64,000 bases of DNA, from NCBI GenBank assembly GCA_009760855.2, contig WPIO01000075.1, forward strand, positions 494,501 through 558,500. The letters run 5' to 3'. A program made the position numbers and the translations under genes. Positions within the stretch are counted from its first letter, which is position 1; each line of letters begins with the position of its first letter. Origin of the DNA: Cristatella mucedo. Its lineage: Eukaryota; Bryozoa; Phylactolaemata; Cristatellidae. Below, piece after piece: positions 10,990-21,719 of this stretch. Below the pieces are notes generated by a model. The model saw only the letters and a list, made by a program, of their open reading frames with translations, was not told the origin of the DNA and made no database searches.

Positions 10990-12760
10990 ATAACAAGTTT
11001 GTATAACGCCTTCAAATAACTGAATCTCAGTCCAGGCACTTTACAGGTTCTGTACAGAAGGCATTACCAAATGATTGGGTGGTAATATCCGCAAGCAGTA
11101 GGCATAGTGTAAGCAGGCACATGCACAGAAAGAACGAATCACAAAGACCCACCAAATGCTGTACTAACCAGGTGCACCTTAAGCTTATTTTTAAATGTCG
11201 TCATGTCAGGGGACGTTGTGACGTGCTTCGGTAGTGAGTTTCAAGCTTCGGAAGCATGAGAATTACAGGCACGGTCTCCAACGGTTTTGAGGTGCCGCAG
11301 CCTACGGCTGCCGACCACTGGGCCAAGAACCAGGCTCGACCTCGCTTTACATTTTCGTCCTAGCTACATTCGTCGCACTGCTAACGTTGCTTGGCTCATG
11401 TCGCGACTGGGTGGGGAGCATTTGTGGGCGTGTCATCGCCGTCACGTGGTTCCGTCCCTAGCCGACGTTCCGTCAGCCCAATGGGCACGTTCCTTGCCGG
11501 CACGTGACGCGTCCCTTGCTGCGAAATTCACTGTGCCTGTGAGTCGGCCTGTACGAACGCTATCCACTCTCTTCTCTCTTTACATCACGTGCTCCGGAGC
11601 AGCACGAACGACGGCCACTGTCAGTATGCACCCGCATATGTTGCCTGTGTGCGATATAATACAGCCATCGTCGACAATGCAAAAACTTGCTTGTGGGGGG
11701 CTTCTCTCTTAGTCACGAGCTCCCAAAAGCCCCATCAGTATGGCGAAACGATTCGAGTCAGACCAGCAGGTTTTATGAATCTCCGCCTGGCGAGGGAGTA
11801 GTTCTGATAGGCAGGCTGGAGCCAGGGAGTGAAGGGACCTAAAAGTAAGCGTCAGTCACTTCAAGTCGATAGGCTGCTTGATAGGGAGCAGGTGCAGGTT
11901 TGTGGAAAGTGGTGTGATGTGGCAACTTGGGCACTCACGACAGATGAGCCTAGCTGCAGAGTTTTGCACCAACTGTAAGTTCCTGATTGCACATGCCGGG
12001 AAACCAGCAAGCAGTAATTACAGAAGTCGAGAAGGAATGTCACACATGCATGGACCAATTTCGATGTAGTATCCCTGCATAAGCAAGCCCAAATTTTGGC
12101 AATGTTATGTAGCTGAAAGTACGCAGACTTGACTTTGGAGCTGATGTGGTCGTCTAATGAAAGGTTACTTTGGAATAGGGCAACTAGATTACATGCAGAT
12201 CCAACAAGATCTGTGCTGGCAGAGCCTATTTTGAGCGTTAGGTTTTCTAATATTTAAATCACACCTGGTTTGCCCACAACTAGCAAATTAGTTTTGCTGT
12301 CATTAGATTCAAGAAAGTTTGCTGCCATCCATATGCAGATGTCATCAATACATGCAGTGTGGGTGTGTAACGAATTCGACCTACTAGAGGGCTGGGAGGG
12401 ACCAAAGCAACGATACAACTGAATGTCATCTACCTAGAAGTAAAAGCCTCGATTGTACTCGGCGATCATATCGGCAAGAGGGAGAGTATAAACTGTCAAA
12501 AGAAGGGGACCGAGCACAGAGCCCTGGGATACCCTATACTTGAGTGGTTCCTCGGATTATCTTTGTCTGTTCACATCAATACTCGGGAGTCTCCCACTGA
12601 GATAGAGCCTGAATCATTGCAGAGCAGTGTCACTAATGCACGGGCGAGATTCGAGATGCTCAAGAAGGACTTTGTGACCAATAGTATCGAATGCTGCAGA
12701 AAGATAAAGTAGAACGAGCAGCAAGACTTTACCAGAGTCTCCTGAGAAGGTCATTATACA
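10990..12760 (-). mobile_element. LINE-A, degenerate, split by an insertion
   Basis: The minus strand carries LINE-A from the reverse transcriptase to the 3' end. Degenerate landmarks lie near 12540-12760, the 'TTFHKPAPAPYQAAYRLEV' relic of the post-RT region near 11840-11930, and 'LPRQAE...SDSNRFA' near 11740-11800. 'VGDRACNSH' and the 3' end run from 11290 down to 11000. Many stops and frameshifts make it dead. Between 11291 and about 11740 the family consensus is interrupted by unrelated GC-richer DNA. Confidence 0.8.
11291..11740. mobile_element. Unidentified insertion inside a LINE-A copy
   Basis: Comparing with the intact order in the copies at 13250 and 28515, the coding sequence between the '...RFSESN' and '...TNLKSFGDR' landmarks should be nearly contiguous, but here about 450 bases of GC-richer sequence intervene. 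I could not find terminal inverted repeats, a reverse transcriptase motif or a transposase motif. A forward frame runs through most of it without a recognised domain. It could be a solo LTR or a non-autonomous DNA element; this is inference. Confidence 0.5.
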
Positions 12761-12910
12761 CCCTAAGCAATGCTTATATTATATATATACATATAATTTT
12801 TATAAGCAATGCTTTTATTATTATTTATTATTATACTATTTTCTTTATTCATATAATTTATTATTGAATGCTTATATTATATTATTATCATGCTTACATT
12901 ATTAAAACAA
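12761..12910. repeat. AT-rich low-complexity tract
   Basis: Repeated 'ttatta', 'tatata' and 'gcttatatta' words. No coding potential. Confidence 0.7.
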
Positions 12911-13249
12911 TGACTTCGTGGAGTGATTAACTCTAAACCCTATTCTTACCCTACTTCTGCAGGTATTAGCAAGCTGGTTACTTAATACAGCTCCTGAGAA
13001 AGTTGCCAGGGCCAGCTACTGCTACACAATCCTATCTCAATGATCAGCTGCAATAATCACGATACCCTTCCCATAGGTCAGATCCTCTCCCTAGAATCCT
13101 CTAACAAGCTGTCATTGTATGTCACTCATGCACTGATTAGGGAGGAGCATGAAGCAAAAGTACCATGCAGTCAGCATTTGTACATCAGTGAGGTACCCCC
13201 AGAAACCCACTACAGCACTTTGATCTAAGACTCACGGGGTGATACATCT
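12911..13249. other. Unassigned stretch
   Basis: No gene or transposon motif seen. Confidence 0.35.
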
Positions 13250-13975
13250 ATGCATTCGTGACATCTCGTCTCGACTTCTGCAACTCACTGCTTACTGGCC
13301 TACCAGCATGTGCGATCAGGCGATTGCAGCTGGTTCAAAACTCTGCAGCTAGGCTTGTCTGTCGTGAGCGTCGCAGTTGCCACATTACTCCACTTCTCGC
13401 CGACCTGCACTGGTTACCAGTCAAGCAACGGATTGACTTCAAGGTTTTGTCGCTCACTTTTAGGTCTCTTCATTCTATGGCTCCAGCCTATCTTTCAGAT
13501 ATACTACCCCATCAGGCAAAGCATCGTACCACTCGCTTTTCGGAATCCAACAGTCTAGAAATACCTCGTACAAACCTTAAATCCTTTGGAGACCGTGCAT
13601 TTAGCTCGTATGCTCCCACAGCCTGGAACTCCCTCCCGACCTGCATCAGAACATCCCCTGACCTGACCACATTTAAAAGAAACTTAAAAACATACCTATT
13701 TAGGACAGCATTTAGTGGGTCCTTGTGATTCGTCCTCGATGTGCTTATGCGTGCTGACACTGTTCATGCTGCCACTAACCACATTTGCATGCTGACCCAG
13801 TGCATGTAACCCCTAACCATGTTATTCATTTTGTTTGTTTTTCAAGCATGATTTTACTTACTATTCTATTGCGTATCACTTTGCAGCAAATGTAAAGCGC
13901 CTAGAAAGAGATTAAGTTCTCTGAGGGCGCTTTATCAAGTGCAATATTATTATTATTATTATTATTATTATTATG
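13250..13975 (+). mobile_element. LINE-A 3' end, well preserved (copy 1)
   Basis: A 5'-truncated LINE whose remaining frame (13258-13728) is open for 156 codons. It starts at TSRLDFCNSLLTGLP, then LQLVQNSAARLVCRERRS, LLADLHWLPVKQRIDFKV, YLSDILPHQAK, TNLKSFGDRAFSSYAPTAWN and TFKRNLKTYLFRTAF. This is the C-terminal region after the RT domain in L2/CR1-type LINEs. The 3' untranslated part includes 'gcgcctagaaagagattaag' and ends in an (ATT)n run. It is almost identical to 28515-29239 over its whole length, so it inserted recently. The catalytic domain is absent, so this copy cannot move itself. Confidence 0.92.
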
Positions 13976-15222
13976 CAAGTCGGTACACGGCCCTCTTGCA
14001 ATCTTAAGATCTGTAAACACTTACTTTAGACAAATGGTGACATATCGAAAGTTTTTTCTCCCCACCACTTCCGCAGACAGACAGATAGGTCTGCCAGAAG
14101 GCATGCCCCTTCGGTCCCCAGTGACTGGCTGCGACATGAGCAATCTTACTAGGTGCCCAGGTCACGGCCTGGCTGTATACGTACGGTTTCTTTGTAGACT
14201 TACTTCGTTCCTTCTTTTTGCAGGATGTTTACAGGGTCAGTATTTCGAGAGGCCCTCCACCTCCTACTTCCATCTTGCTTCCTGTTAGCTCCACCCAAAG
14301 TTTTCATGAGTTAAAAAGTTGCTCATTTTAGCCCTGATCGCTCACTTACCAGGTCCACAGATCTCAGTGACTGACATTACTGTACTTTCGATCCAAACGG
14401 TTTGGTTGTGCCTTTCCAACCACGTGCCCCAGCAAGCCGTGGGAGCTTTGGCATTGCCCTACGGTCAGGCTTCGTCAACGGCTCTACCAGTCACGAAGTG
14501 GCTATGGGTTACCGGTAAATTGAAACTGTTGGCCCTAACCCTCACTTATCGGCCAGATGTGCCAAATCGTGTTTCAATAGCTAGTGCTTGCGTTGTTTCC
14601 CACAAGCAGAGATTCCTAAAAAATGCAGCACTAATTTCGCTTGTCATTTTGGCGAGCCCAAGCTTCTGTCGGCCTTCCATCGGTCTTGGCCAAAAAGCTG
14701 ACCAATGCTAACCATCATCTTCTTTCGCCCTTGCTAAGTTTGCCTTAACTCTTTCTGACTTACTACGAAGGTCTGTCGCAAGACCCGGTGCAAAGTACTA
14801 CGAAAGACTGTCGCAGGACCGGGTGCAAAAACCAAATACACAAACCGGCATTTAACTAAGCACTAGGTGGGCAGCCAGCAGCCTCCAGCAGCCTGAGGGA
14901 GCCAGCTGGTGGGTCTGGGCCAGTCTGCTGGTGCTGCTGCAGCCACTGTGGGCGCCTACAGCTGAACTTGGACTGCCAGAGCAGAAACCTTGGGAAACGG
15001 CTTGGGTTACAGGCCATCCAGGCAGGCCGAAACTGACTGATCATGGGCCAGAGGCTGGTGCTGGATTCCTGGCCAGACATCGGTCGGCTGGCTAATGGGC
15101 CAATGATGGACCAGGAGCTCGAGCCGAACGAGCCAACAGCAGCAGCAGAGGCTTCCAGAAGGTTGCCACAGCCTGGTACAGACTAAGCTGAACACTTTGC
15201 CTGCTTGCTACAGACAGCCAGA

Positions 15223-15254
<32 letters not shown>

Positions 15255-15529
15255 AGAGAAAAGCAGAGCCTGCTTGGACTGCTGCCATCCCCCCACCGAC
15301 CCTCAACTGGTTTCCCTCTGACCGAGAAAGCCTGGTCGTCATACCAGAGCTGCTGCCAAGAAAAGACACCAGGCCTTCCATTAATGTCGGCAGGTGCTAG
15401 CAAGGAGGCGAACGCTCATCATTGCATGGCTGCCTTCTAGTCTAAATTGTCACACAGCAGCAAACCAACGAGGTAGCCAGGGCAGACTGCTGTGCTCTTG
15501 GAGCTATTCGTGAATAGAGCCGGCGTCAG
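13976..15529. other. Stretch without supported gene
   Basis: No splice-supported exon was found. It contains an imperfect 34-35-base tandem duplication at 14762-14829 (unit beginning 'tactacgaaggtctgtcgc') and an (AGCC)n run at about 15219-15256. Long open frames on both strands around 14860-15400 overlap these low-complexity words. Confidence 0.45.
15219..15256. repeat. (AGCC)n microsatellite
   Basis: About eight uninterrupted copies of a CAGC/AGCC tetranucleotide. Confidence 0.9.
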
Positions 15530-15813
15530 GTCCCTACCTCCAACCCCCCCTGGGGGTTAATAATAATAATAATAATTCACTTGATAAAGCGCCCTCAGAG
15601 AACTTAATCTCTCTCTAGGCGCTTTACATTTGCCGTAAAGTGAAATGCAATTGAATGGTAAGTAAAATCATGCTTGAAAAACAAACGAAATGAATAATAT
15701 GGTTAGGGGTGACATGCACAGGGTCAGCATGCAAATGTGGTTAGTGGCAGCATGCACAGTGTCAGCACTCATAAGCACATCAAGGACGAATCACAGGGGT
15801 TGGAGGTAGGGAC
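15530..15813. repeat. 18-base inverted repeat flanking a LINE-A fragment
   Basis: The sequence GTCCCTACCTCCAACCCC at 15530-15547 is exactly the reverse complement of 15796-15813. Between the two arms lies only the reversed LINE-A 3' fragment. A CGTCAG word occurs outward of each arm at unequal distance. Normal LINE insertions give direct target duplications, so this arrangement is odd. Confidence 0.85.
15551..15795 (-). mobile_element. LINE-A 3' end, reversed
   Basis: The reverse complement reads the end of the family: 'tgtgattcgtccttgatgtg', 'catgctgccactaaccacat', 'aagcatgattttacttacca', 'gcgcctagagagagattaag' and an (ATT)n tail at 15557-15576. It is truncated to about 245 bases, with no coding sequence apart from a few codons. 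Confidence 0.9.
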
Positions 15814-16199
15814 ATTGATTGAACTGACGTGTTAATGAAACCACTGCCACATCCCGCCCATTCACCAATGCACTGGAGCAGAAACCAAGGACAATGGACG
15901 CATACCATTAGGCAGGCTGGGTCAGAGAACAGTCAGCATACACCAGATTTGGTGGGGCAACCTTGAACAAATCCTTTCTCTCCACAAGATTAGGGCTCCG
16001 GATCAATGGGCTGTAAAGCATGGGTCATCAATGACACTTAAGATCCAGAGCATCTGCATCAGCAGCAGCAAGTCACCAGAGCTCGTTTAGCTAAAAGCAG
16101 TGATCGGTAGCTAGCAGCAGCAGCACCAGCACCAGGTGAAGATAGCTGTGAGCCACTCAGGGGGGGGGATCAGGGCAGACAGGGTTCCAGGACAGTGTT
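15814..16199. other. Unassigned stretch
   Basis: An (AGC)n-rich patch lies at about 16055-16130; nothing else is recognised. Confidence 0.35.
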
Positions 16200-16320
16200 G
16201 GCACTGTGCCCCTGTGTCACCTCTAACCATGCTATGCTTGTTGACAATGAGCAAGTTACTACTAACCATTTGATCACGCTTCCTTTACAGCATAAGTAAA
16301 GTGCCTAAAAGAGATGAACA
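16200..16320 (+). mobile_element. LINE-A-like 3' tail, degenerate
   Basis: Contains 'tgtgtcacctctaaccatgc', 'gagcaagttactactaacca' and 'agtaaagtgcctaaaagaga', the order of the LINE-A 3' untranslated region. The terminal GCGCTTTATC block is lost. Confidence 0.65.
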
Positions 16321-16384
16321 TGGATGATGAATGAAATGAACTAGGATGGTATATAATGTACCGTTATTATGGACAAGGGCCGTT

Positions 16385-16895
16385 CGGACGGCAGGCTACA
16401 CAAACATATATCATTAAGTTACCAACCAGGGTTATAAGTCGCAACCAAGTATAAGTCGGACCCTAAATTTATGGAAACGGTTTTTTCAAAAAAAGGTTTT
16501 AATGAAAAATACTACTAATGAATATTCAGGTCATTTTGTATTAATATAAGTTTGCTTTATTCGTCACAGCAAGAAACTCGTCATCAGTATAACTGCTAAC
16601 ATTTTCATAGTCTTCTGCAGCATTGTCAATGTCTGAATCGTCACATTCCTCATAGATTGCATCATCTTCAGTTCCATCCAGCATGTTTGAAATTCGCAAT
16701 TTTAGTGTCTATGGTCAGCTAAAGTAAGGTATAGTATAAACTAGTTAATCATATGAACAAGTTGAGCAGTCTAGATAGGTAGGCAAGGAGTGGGTTTTTA
16801 ATTATCAAAAAAATTCTTTGACATGCAGTGTATAAGTCGCAGGTTCATTTTTTAAGTTGGAAAAAAGTGCGACTTATACTTGTAAAAATACGGTA
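16385..16895 (-). mobile_element. pogo/Tigger-like DNA transposon remnant
   Basis: Both ends carry the 'ataagtcg'-type terminal words: 'ttataagtcgcaaccaagta' near 16430 and, reversed, 'gtgcgacttatacttgtaaa' near 16867-16886. On the minus strand a short frame from about 16684 down to 16549 reads MLDGTEDDAIYEECDDSD, ends with DDEFLAVTNKANLY and then stops. A short acidic C-terminus after the DDE domain is typical of pogo/Tigger transposases. The catalytic domain is missing, so this is an internally deleted copy. The superfamily assignment rests on the acidic tail and the termini and is moderate. Confidence 0.6.
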
Positions 16896-17616
16896 ACCTG
16901 CTATTACGCACTCCTTTCGGGAGCAATCTATACCAAGCGTTAAACTTGATCAAGGATCCAAATCGAGGCTACCTTAAATACTTATCCTTGCTGTGTCTAA
17001 ATCAGCAGGAAATTGCCAATAAAGCTCAAAATGTCTACAGATAAAAGACTACTGGAAAGAGCCATGGCTCTTCTTTGTTAACGCTGTCGATGCCACTTAG
17101 TGCTGAGTAGAACAAAGCATAAATAAGCTAGTCTCAGCATCCACAGCTAATGATAATGTTACAGTAAGCAACAAGCACATGTCAAAGTGAAGCCATTGAT
17201 GTTCAAGCTAACGTAAACAGCAAGAAGGGTGAATTGTGATGAGGGCCCTATTGGGTCGGCGATCAAGTTTAATTCAGCATGGATTGCCCAGGAAAGCAGT
17301 AAGCATGAACTGGTTCACGTATAGTTCCAGATGAGCAGCTACTGGAATTCATTGGTGATCATTTGTACTGGTGGCCCTATGTTTGGGTGGCCCTTAGTCC
17401 GGTTACCGGCAGGTCTCATGCCAAATTTGATGGCACGGTAAATAAAGACTGATGTCTGATCGGGCCGTGGTCGTTCCACAGGTGAGACCACAGTAATCAA
17501 GTTCTGGGCATGGAGAATCAGCAGTACAGCAGCGGCCAGTACCATTAAGAGTTCAGAATAATTTCTTTCTATTGCAAAAAGAAGCAGTACATACATTAAA
17601 AGCACACACATGTACT
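16896..17616. other. Unassigned stretch
   Basis: No exon or transposon motif recognised. Confidence 0.35.
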
Positions 17617-17619
17617 CAC

Positions 17620-17620
17620 A

Positions 17621-17665
<45 letters not shown>
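17620..17665. repeat. (CA)n microsatellite
   Basis: About 46 bases of uninterrupted CA dinucleotides. Confidence 0.95.
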
Positions 17666-17669
<4 letters not shown>

Positions 17670-18734
17670 CAGTCTCTCATTCTTTGCACTGTATGTTTGT
17701 CTGTCAGTCTGTGTCTCTAAAAAAAAGTCTTATCAGTAGGTTTTGTCTGACTGCATGGTCTGTTTCTCACTCGTTCTACTCCCCTTTTCTGTTGCTTGAG
17801 ACAATACCACCAGCTATCTTCCAACAGAACAACCAGTAACGCTTAGTGCTGAAGCTTGTGTAGTGCACAGAAAGAAAGACCCCCCATAGAGATAGAAGCT
17901 GGATACCGCTAGAAAATAAAGTGCCCTCAGCCAAGAACTGACTTACTTCATCTCTCCTACGGCTAGGTAACCAGCCCTTAACTTATCTAGTCGGCGACTT
18001 GATGTCTTTGCTGTGCATACTAACCTATCTACTTCATTAATACCAAATTTGGACACAGTACATTGTTGTCACCGATCACAGCAGCAACAGCATGTCTCCA
18101 GTCAGTAGAGTGTAGCATTCTTCCTGTCTGGGTTAGTGCAGCTGGCACAGGCAGCCAATAATTTACCTGTGCGTCCTTTGTCTGCCGCTGCATCCTATTA
18201 GCAAGGCAGCCAAACTTGACCGACCGGCAAGCAATGCCCTAGTGAGTCATGGCCGAGGATTGCAAATGGCTAGTTGGCTGCCTTGGAATGCCCCACATGC
18301 CCCTCCAGACCCTGCTAAGGAGCAGGAGGGGGCAAGCTGCCGGGCAGAACAACAAGTGATAGTCATCTCTCTGCCCCAGGCGTCAAGGCTGAGTATCACG
18401 GAGTAGATGACCAGAGATGAAGCTCTCCGCGACACGTCTGAGCTCTACCAGAATTTTCAGCTAGTAAAGGGGGCTTCGGTCACCATCTGACTACTGCAGA
18501 GCCGAGCTTGCCCTTCCAAACCTGTGTCCGAGTACTAGATAGCACAGACTTGTCCAAAAGTTCCCACTGCTAGCAGACTGTTTATCTAGTGCTTCTCAGA
18601 GGTGCAATCTAACGAATGAAGTGAAGTTCGACTTAAAAACCTCATCTTTGGACCATCGTTCGAAGGCATGTTGCAGTGTACAGTCGTCCTCGAGATAGGA
18701 GGACGTTAAATGCTGCCTGAGGCTGCGATGACAT
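17666..18734. other. Unassigned stretch
   Basis: No supported gene or transposon seen in about 1.1 kb. Confidence 0.35.
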
Positions 18735-18895
18735 AAACGGGTCTTAACTTAGGCGCAAGGTCCTCACTCTTCATGACCCAGGTCATAGGTTTGACTCCTA
18801 CAGTGGTCGATCCTGTAATGACTACTGCAAGAGGTGGTGATAGCCATTAAGGCTCTTCTGCTGCTAGATAAAATGCCGCAGTTAAACAGTTCACC
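18735..18895 (+). mobile_element. SINE-2 copy, diverged
   Basis: Recognisable by 'cttcatgacccaggtcatag', the B-box relic 'aggtttgactcctacagtgg', 'gtggtgatagccattaaggc' and an 'aaacagttcacctttta' end. Point changes are spread along its length. Confidence 0.7.
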
Positions 18896-19179
18896 TTTTA
18901 ATGGTAACAATGCCACGGTGTAAATTGTAACAACACGGCTTTGGCATTGGTGCTACTTAAGGGGATCCACTCACCCCTTGCCTGAGAGGGTCAGTGGAGC
19001 ACAGGCTCGACCAACGGTTGCTTTTCGACTCCATCTTTGGTCAGCAAAGGTCCCTTGGCAAACTTTGCAGTTCTCATCGCAAGCACATTTGCCGAACACT
19101 GGTCGAAAAGAACATCTGCATTGTTTCTACACTGCACAGCCAAGCTCTGGTGGCAGCACACTAAACAGTGCCCCTGCCC

Positions 19180-19440
19180 AATTCGAGACCCCCGTCCCCT
19201 CCGTGATCCCCTGTTCCCTCCGAAACCCCCTGTCCCCTCCGAGACCCCATGTCCCCATCCGAGAGACCCTGCACCCTTACGAAAGTCCCTGCTCCACTCC
19301 GAGAGCCCCTCTCCCTACTCCGAGAGCCACTATCGCCCTCTGACAGTCCCCTCCCCGGCACCCTCTGACAGCCCCTCCGGCTCCTCCATCACCCCTCTGA
19401 CAGCTCATTACCCCTCTGACGGCCCCTGTCAGCCTCGGAA
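19180..19440. repeat. Pyrimidine-rich minisatellite, period near 20 bases
   Basis: About a dozen diverged units resembling 'ctgtcccctccgagacccc' follow one another. The plus strand translates as proline-rich peptides and the minus strand as glycine/arginine-rich ones, without domain structure. Confidence 0.8.
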
Positions 19441-19589
19441 CGTACCAAAGCATGGTCTACAATGCTGACTAGCGAAACGAAAATCTTGGCTCTGTTCCTC
19501 AGGGGTCAACAGACCGTCGAAACGGCACCAGCTGTCAAGCTCTAGACATCAGATGCTGCCATCGGTAAGGGACGGCTACATCGAACCAA

Positions 19590-20610
19590 GGTGATTACAT
19601 GCACCCAAGGCTGTCGCCGTCTCCAGTGATCAGACATGCAGCAGCACGAAATGACAGCCCCCTCCCTTCCAGACAGCAGGCAGCTGCTGCAGCCAGCAGG
19701 CGGCAGCTAAGTCGCGTCGAAGCAAACGACCAGCACACGGCTGCCAGCGGCAGCAGCAGCGAATGTATCGTGCTGCATCCGGGCAGCTCCGGGCGAGTCG
19801 CCGACTACTCTCTGCTGGCAGCGGCACGAGCCGAAACTGGTATATCGCGTCCGACGACTCAGCGCCCCCCCCCCGAGCGACTGGCGTTGGCCTCGGGCCG
19901 GCCGCGAGCAGGCAACCTACGAGTACGTACACATGCGGTCGATGGCTCCACTTGTTAGCGTCTCACGTTCGAGCGTTTGGCGTCAGCGCGATCTCTCCCG
20001 GCTAGGCGACTACTGCGGCGTTCGGTGGGCGGGTGGGTCGGCCGGTCAAGGCAAGCCTCGAGGCGACCGCCTGAGCGGCAAACGGGCGACGTCGGCCGCG
20101 GGATCAGGCGAGCCCGCACCGCCCGAGGCGATGGGTCAGAAGCGGGAATACGGTCGACTGAACGCGGTACGGCGCTGGCGTCAGCTGCACTTACGCAACT
20201 GACCAGAGCTGGCTCTTGCGGTCCGACTTGGCCGAGAGCCAAAAATAGTAACGCCGGCGTCGGTACGACAGCGTTCGCGCTGCTTCGGCTGGCGCCCGAG
20301 CCCGGTGCGAACGGCCGACGAGTCGAGCAATGCTTGCTGTCTCTACGGCGGCTTCCGGCGATGAGCGGACGCGCGGAAGGGTATGCCGTCGGACTGTGCG
20401 AGCTCACAGCAGACGCACCAGTAGCAGCAGCGGTAGGCGGATGCGTGGATGTGTGTACAGCGGAACTAGCCAAGGTCAGCGAGGCTAACCTTTGCGTATC
20501 TCACCACGCCCAGGGTAGCAGCTGGCTGCAAGTCTCTGAGATTAATATTGACGAGGAAAATTTATCCACTGCCAGCGACGCGGAATTAGTGGTCTGTTAG
20601 AGAAGGTCAC
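19590..20610. promoter_or_regulatory. CpG-rich island, possible promoter or first exon
   Basis: GC and CpG content rise sharply here compared with the flanks, and several frames are open on both strands for the trivial reason that stop codons are rare in GC-rich DNA. A forward ATG at 20360 is followed by an open frame with a possible donor after 'gaactagccaag' (gtcagc) near 20474. I could not connect this to any downstream exon. It may be a promoter of a gene I cannot see or only a GC-rich patch. Confidence 0.3.
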
Positions 20611-21180
20611 GGTCGGTCGGACGGTTGCACTTGCTGCCCCAGTTGACCCCTAACAGGCGGGTCGCCGGTACGCCCTCCTCCGAACCCGCCCAATTGTATG
20701 GCTATTTACGTGCACGAGTAGCACTTTTCTCTGCTGCGCTCCATCTGATGCCGGTCGGTATTCCGCTAGTTTTCCATCGGTCTCGTCACCTACTACGTCA
20801 TCATTACCGGTGGACCTTCAGTGCCCCCACCGAAATCCGATGACTGCTGGCCTTGCTCGACTTATTTGGAAAACCTTATGGCGGTGGTGACCAGACGACC
20901 AAGCCTATGTGCATTCAAGAGCCTGCATCGTTTGCACTGAAAATGCAGCAGCAGACAGCATGACCTTTGCTTTGATGGAGGCGTACTATGCGGGACCCTG
21001 TTTAGGGAACAGCGAGTGAAGAATATCAAACGTATTAATTAAGAAGCGGCCGATAAGAGATTTGGCCGCTGGGCTGAACCTGACCCGCGATCATGCATAG
21101 CGTACGGCATGTGCATAACACTTGCATTGAAGTCAAACCAAAATATTGGCATTCTCTCTCCCGCTTCGATCTATAAGAAA
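20611..21180. other. Unassigned stretch
   Basis: No feature recognised. Confidence 0.3.
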
Positions 21181-21186
21181 TATATA

Positions 21187-21325
21187 TAATTCATTTATAT
21201 AGCGCCCCAAGAGAACTTAATCTCTATTCAGGTGCTTCACATATGCCTCGGGGCTCGAGCCCACGACCTCAGTCAGACCTCGGTCGGGGCTAACACCTTT
21301 ACCGCTAGACCAAACCAGCTCGACA
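21187..21325 (-). mobile_element. SINE-1 (tRNA head, LINE-A-like tail)
   Basis: Read on the minus strand it has an A-box-like 'ctagcggtaaaggtgttagc', then 'gaccgaggtctgactgaggt', a B box 'gggctcgagcccc', and a tail with 'gaatagagattaagttctct' and 'ggggcgctatataaatgaat'. The tail is the same block that ends LINE-A copies. Other copies are at 30037, 47010 and 61665. Confidence 0.88.
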
Positions 21326-21719
21326 TCTAATTACTGAGTGAATGAGCTACGGCATGTGTCACTGATAAGACTCGGTCTCACCGGCGCTTTATTCTGTTGA
21401 ATGAACTATCTATTTCCCTGTTATTAGAAACCGGATTAATTTCTCGTAGGGTGCTCTATGCAAATAAATTATATTACTTTATTTTTCTACGTTCAAGGTC
21501 AGTGCGTTTTTCATTAGCTCATGTCTCGGACCGAATGCTGTAGGCACAACCCGATAATCTTAATCGATATCTTCACTAATATTAAAAGGCGTGATGGTGA
21601 AGAGCTCGCGACTGATACTGATTCAATGCACAGCAGAGCTGGCACCGAACTAAGTAAGACACGCGTCAAAGCGGCTCAACAACGAGAAGAGCACGTTTTA
21701 GGGACCTCTTCATATCTAT
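21326..21719. other. Unassigned stretch
   Basis: No feature recognised. Confidence 0.3.

Noticed and set aside
12780-13975. CRISPR-like or regulatory array from repeated ATT words
   Set aside because: These are AT-rich tracts and LINE tails; there are no spaced identical repeats.
14319-14711. 130-codon forward frame
   Set aside because: Starts at a non-ATG codon, no recognised domain or splice support, composition not distinct from flanks.
19955-20600. 172- and 207-codon frames on opposite strands
   Set aside because: Overlapping open frames on both strands in a CpG island; no family landmark and no supported splice partner.
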